A stretch of 64,000 nucleotides of DNA from Ascaris suum (Eukaryota > Nematoda > Chromadorea > Rhabditida > Ascarididae). This document shows, piece by piece, positions 58,984 to 64,000 of this stretch. The stretch's first letter is position 1. Each line of letters opens with the position of its first letter. The notes under the pieces were generated by a model, which ran no database searches, was not told the origin of the DNA, and worked only from the letters and a program-made list of their open reading frames with translations. The translations under genes were made by a program, and so were the position numbers. Location: positions 1,847,083-1,911,082 of the forward strand of contig CM024174.1 in NCBI GenBank assembly GCA_013433145.1, in the 5' to 3' direction.

Positions 58984-61981
58984 TTCATAATAATTCATAA
59001 TAATTGATAATAATTGATAATAATTGATAATAATTAATTGATGATAGTTGATACTAATTGATAATAATTGATAATAATTGATAATAATTAATTGATGATA
59101 GTTGATACTAATTGATACTAATTGATACTAATTGATAATAATTGATAATAATTGATAATAATTAATAATAAATGATAATAATTGATAATAATTAATTGAT
59201 GATAGTTGATACTAATTGATACTAATTGATAATAATTGATAATAATTGATACTAATTGATAATAAAATGATAATAATTGATAATAACTGATAATAATTGA
59301 TAATAATTGATAATAATTAATTGATGATAGTTGATACTAATTGATACTAATTGATAATAATTGATAATAATTGATAATAATTAATTGATGATAGTTGATA
59401 CTAATTGATACTAATTGAGATAATTGATAATAATTGATAATAATTGATAATAATTAATTGATGATAGTTGATACTAATTGATACTAATTGATAATAATTG
59501 ATAATAATTGATAATAATTGATAATAATTGATAATAAATTAATTGATGATAGTTGATACTAATTGATACTAATTGATACTAATTGATAATAATTGATAAT
59601 AATTGATAATAATTGATAAAAATAATTAATTGATGATAGTTGATACTAATTGATACTAATTGATACTAATTGATAATAATTGATAATAATTAATTGATGA
59701 TAGTTGATACTAATTGATACTAATTGATAATAATTGATAATAATTGATACTAATTGATATTAATTGATAATAATTGATAATAATTGATAATAATTGATAA
59801 TAATTGATAATAATTTAATTGATGATAGTTGATACAATTGATACTAATTGATAATAATTGATAATAATTGATAATAATTGATAATAATTAATTGATGATA
59901 GTTGATACTAATTGATAATAATTGATAATAATTGATAATAATTGATAATAATTAATTGATGATAGTTGATACTAATTGATACTAATTGATAATAATTGAT
60001 AATAATTGATAATAATTAATTGATGATAGTTGATACTAATTGATACTAATTGATAATAATTGATAATAATTGATAATAATTGATAATAATTGATAATAAT
60101 TGATAATAATTGATAATAATTGATAATAATTGATAATAATTAATTGATGATAGTTGATAATAAATTGATACTAATTGATAATAATTGATAATAATTGATA
60201 ATAATTAATTGATGATAGTTGATACTAATTGATACTAATTGATAATAATTGATAATAATTGATAATAATTGATAATAATTAATTGATGAAGTTGATACTA
60301 ATTGATAATAATTGATAATAATTGATAATAATAAATAATAATTAAAAATTGATGATAGATGATACTAATTGATACTAATTGATAATAATTGATAATAATT
60401 GATAATAATTGATAATAATTGAAATAATTAATTGATGATAGTTGATACTAATTGATAATAATTGATAATAATTTGATACTAATTGATAATAATTGATAAT
60501 AATTGATAATAATTGATAATAATTCATAATAATTGATAATAATTGATAATAATGATAATAATTAATTGATGATAGTTGATACTAATTGATAATAATTGAT
60601 AATAATTGATAATAATTGAATAATTATAATTGATGATAGTTGATACTAATTGATACTAATTGATACTAATTGATAATAATTGATAATAATTGATAAAAAT
60701 TGATAATAATTGATAATAATTGATAATAATTAATTGATGATAGTTGATACTAATTGATACTAATTGATAATAATTGATAATAATTGATAATAATGATAAT
60801 AATTGATAATAATTAATTGATGATAGTTGATACTAATTGATAATAAATTGATAATAATTGATAATTGATAATAATTGATAATAATTGATAATAATTGATA
60901 ATAATTAATTGATGATAGTTGATACTAATTGATACTAATTGATACTAATTGATAATAATTGATAATAATTGATAATAATTGATAATAAATAATTGATAAA
61001 GTTGATACTAATTGATACTAATTGATACTAATTGATAATAATTGATAATAATATAATAATTGATAATAATTGATATAATAATTAATTGATAATAGTTGAT
61101 ACTAATTGATACTAATTGATAATAATAATGATAATAATTGATACTAATTGATAATAATTGATAATAATTGATAATAATTGATAATAATTGATAATAATTG
61201 ATAATAATTAATTGATGATAGTTGATACTAATTGATACTAATTGATAATAATTGATAATAATTGATAATAATTAATTGATGATAGTTGATACTAATTGAT
61301 ACTAATTGATAATAATTGATAATAATTGATAATAATTGATAATAATTAATTGATGATAGTTGATACTAATTGATAATAATTGATAATAATTGATAATAAT
61401 TGAAATATTAATTAATTGATGATAGATGATACTAATTGATACTAATTGATAATAATTGATAATAATTGATAATATTAATTGATGAAGTGATACTAATTGA
61501 TAATAATTGATAATAATTGATAATAATTGATAATAAATTGATGATAGTTGATACTAATTGATACTAATTGATACTAATTGATAATAATTGATAATAATTG
61601 ATAATAATTGATAATAATTAATTGATGATAGTTGATACTAATTGATAATAATTGATAATAATTGATAATAATTGATAATAATTAATTGTACTAAAGTATT
61701 GATAGATAATTGATACTAATTGATAATAATTGATAATAATTGATAATAATTGATAATAATTAATTGATGATAGTTGATACTAATTGATAATAATTGATAA
61801 TAATTGATAATAATTGATAATAATTAATTGATGATAGTTGATACTAATTGATACTAATTGATAATAATTGATAATAATTGATAATAATTGATAATAATTG
61901 ATAATAATTAATTGATGATAGTTGATACTAATTGATAATAATTGATAATAATTGATAATAATTGATAATAATTGATAATAA
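58984..61981. repeat. Another ~3.0-kb super-repeat period
   Basis: A double TTCATAATAA marker followed by three plain 10-mers and a header occurs at 58984 and 61982 (offset 2998), with similar units after it, including a triple C-variant and TTAATAATAA. The same marker order is also at about 46708, which is 12276 bp before 58984, close to four periods. Small length changes between copies come from single-unit gain or loss and from indels. Confidence 0.65.
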
Positions 61982-64000
61982 TTCATAATAATTCATAATA
62001 ATTGATAATAATTGATAATAATTGATAATAATTAATTGATGATAGTTGATACTAATTGATAATAATTGATAATAATTGATAATAATTGATAATAATTAAT
62101 TGATGATAGTTGATACTAATTGATACTAATTGATACTAATTGATAATAATTGATAATAATTGATAATAATTAATAATAATTGATAATAATTGATAATAAT
62201 TAATTGATGATAGTTGATACTAATTGATACTAATTGATAATAATTGATAATAATTGATAATAAAGATAATAATTGATAATAATTGATATAATTGATAATA
62301 ATTGATAATAATTGATAAATAATTAATTGATGATAGTTGATACTAATTGATAATAATTGATAATAATTGATAATATTGATAATAATTAAATTGATGATAG
62401 TTGATACTAATTGATACTAATTGATAAAATTGATAATAATTGATAATAATTGATAATTAATTAATTGATGATAGTTGATACTAATTGATACTAATTGATA
62501 ATAATTTGATAATAATTGATAATAATTGATAATAATTAATTGATGATAGTTGATACTAATTGATACTAATTGATAATAATTGATAATAATTGATAATAAT
62601 TGATAATAATTGATAATAATTGATAATAATTAATTGATTGATAGTTGATAACTAATTGATACTAATTGATATAATTGATAATAATTGATAATAATTAATT
62701 GATGATAGTTGATACTAATTGATACTAATTGATAATAATTGATAATAATTGATACTAATTGATATTAATTGATAATAATTGATAATAATGATAATAATTG
62801 ATAATAATTGATAATAATTAATTGATGATAGTTGATACTAATTGATACTATTTGATAATAATTGATAATAATTGATAATAATTGATAATAATTAATTGAT
62901 GATAGTTGATACTAATTGATAATAATTGATAATAATTGATAATAATTGATAATAATTGATAATAATTAATTGATGATAGTTGATACTAATTGATACTAAT
63001 TGATAATAATTGATAATAATTGATAATAATTGATAATAATAATTGATGATAGTTGATACTAATTGATACTAATTTGATAATAATGATAATAATTGATACT
63101 AATTGATAATAATTGATAATAATTGATAATAATTGATAATAATTGATAATAATTGATATATTAATTGATATAGTTGATACTAATTGATACTAATTGATAA
63201 TAATTGATAATAATTGATAATAATATTAATTGATGATAGTTGATACTAATTGATACTAATTGATAATAATTGATAATAATTGATAATAATTGATAATAAT
63301 TAATTGATGATAGTTGATACTAATTGATAATAATTGATAATAATTGATAATAATTGATAATAATTAATTGATGATAGATGATACTAATTGATACTAATTG
63401 ATAATAATTGATAATAATTGATAATAATTGATAATAATTGATAATAATTAATTGAATGATAGTTGATACTAATTGATAATAATTGATAATAATTGATACT
63501 AATTGATAATAATTGATAATAATTGATAATAATTGATAATAATTCATAATAATTGATAATAATTGATAATAATTGATAATAATTAATTGATGATAGTTGA
63601 TACAATTGATAATAATTGATAATAATTGATAATAATTGATAATAATTAATTGATGATAGTTGATACTAATTGATACTAATTGATACTAATTGATAATAAT
63701 TGATAATAATTGATAATAATTAATAATAATTGATAATAATTGATAATAATTAATTGATTAAGTTGATACCAATTGATACTAATTGATACTAATTGATAAT
63801 AATTGATAATAATTGATAATAATTGATAATAATTAATTGATGATAGTTGATACTAATTGATACTAATTGATAATAATTGATAATAATTGATAATAATTGA
63901 TAATAATTGATAATAATTAATTGATGATAGTTGATACTAATTGATACTAATTGATACTAATTGATAATAATTGATAATAATTGATAATAATTGATAATAA

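Larger units (their letters stand above)
26451..64000. repeat. Giant 10-bp-based satellite with higher-order structure
   Basis: At least 37.5 kb is a tandem array that continues past the window end. The basic unit is TTGATAATAA. Two elements add structure: the variant TTGATACTAA and the header TTAATTGATGATAG. A typical unit is header, then one to three C-variants, then two to seven plain 10-mers, so common lengths are 64, 74, 84 and 94 bp, with long forms near 134 bp. The first kilobases (to about 29 kb) have few C-variants and longer plain runs. The plus strand has almost no C apart from the C-variant, so strand asymmetry is extreme. Minor variants (TTCATAATAA, TTAATAATAA, CTGATAATAA and TTGATGATTGATAACAA) mark recurring positions. 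No gene lies inside. On the minus strand TTATTATCAA has no stop in any frame, which explains the scattered LLSIIINYYQ-type open frames. Confidence 0.98.

Noticed and set aside
26775..63605. Minus-strand open frames of 60-80 codons with repeated INYYQLLS-type peptides
   Set aside because: They are produced by the satellite 10-mer, which has no stop in any minus-strand frame. They have no splice sites, no codon bias and no conserved domain.
26451..64000. Telomere or CRISPR-like interpretation of the repeat array
   Set aside because: Nematode telomeres are TTAGGC repeats, which do not occur here. There are no unique spacers, since the whole array is made of the same few words.

Overview
The window looks like AT-rich nuclear DNA of a nematode. 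The evidence is spliced genes with short exons and TTTTCAG-like acceptors, and on the minus strand at 7252-7273 a 22-nt sequence that matches the nematode spliced leader SL1 at 21 of 22 positions. Every gene I could assemble lies on the minus strand, so each reads from high to low coordinates. I rebuilt the exons by hand from splice sites, phase and family conservation. A 10-base run of N at 32244-32253 and patches of dense indels show this is a draft assembly, probably from long reads.

Left part (1-26 kb), in coordinate order: (1) a cyclophilin-family gene in five exons (577-4229) whose catalytic-site residues have mostly been replaced; (2) a possible exon or transposon-derived block at 6991-7226 beside the SL1-like sequence; (3) a decayed non-LTR reverse-transcriptase remnant near 8.7-9.0 kb and some GC-rich palindromic DNA; (4) the last three exons of an unrecognised gene (11197-14274); (5) the last three exons of a gene with a CxC...HxxxxxH finger followed by an RRM (16414-17818); (6) a complete two-exon 6-pyruvoyl-tetrahydropterin synthase, used in tetrahydrobiopterin synthesis (21304-22161); (7) the last three exons of listerin (LTN1), the RING E3 ligase of ribosome-associated quality control (24330-25969). 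The genes are separated by AT-rich DNA with two (TA)n tracts and two strong inverted repeats. They show no common pathway.

Right part (about 25.98-64 kb) is one uninterrupted satellite, at least 37.5 kb long and running off the window. It is built on the 10-mer TTGATAATAA, with the variant TTGATACTAA and a 14-nt header TTAATTGATGATAG that opens units of mostly 64 bp and upward. Variant units recur in the same order about 3.0-3.1 kb apart, which gives a third level of organisation. The array begins within a few bases of the 3' splice site of the most upstream listerin exon visible here. Either it fills a very large listerin intron, or it separates the gene from its 5' part. No gene was found inside it; the open frames on its minus strand follow from the repeat itself.
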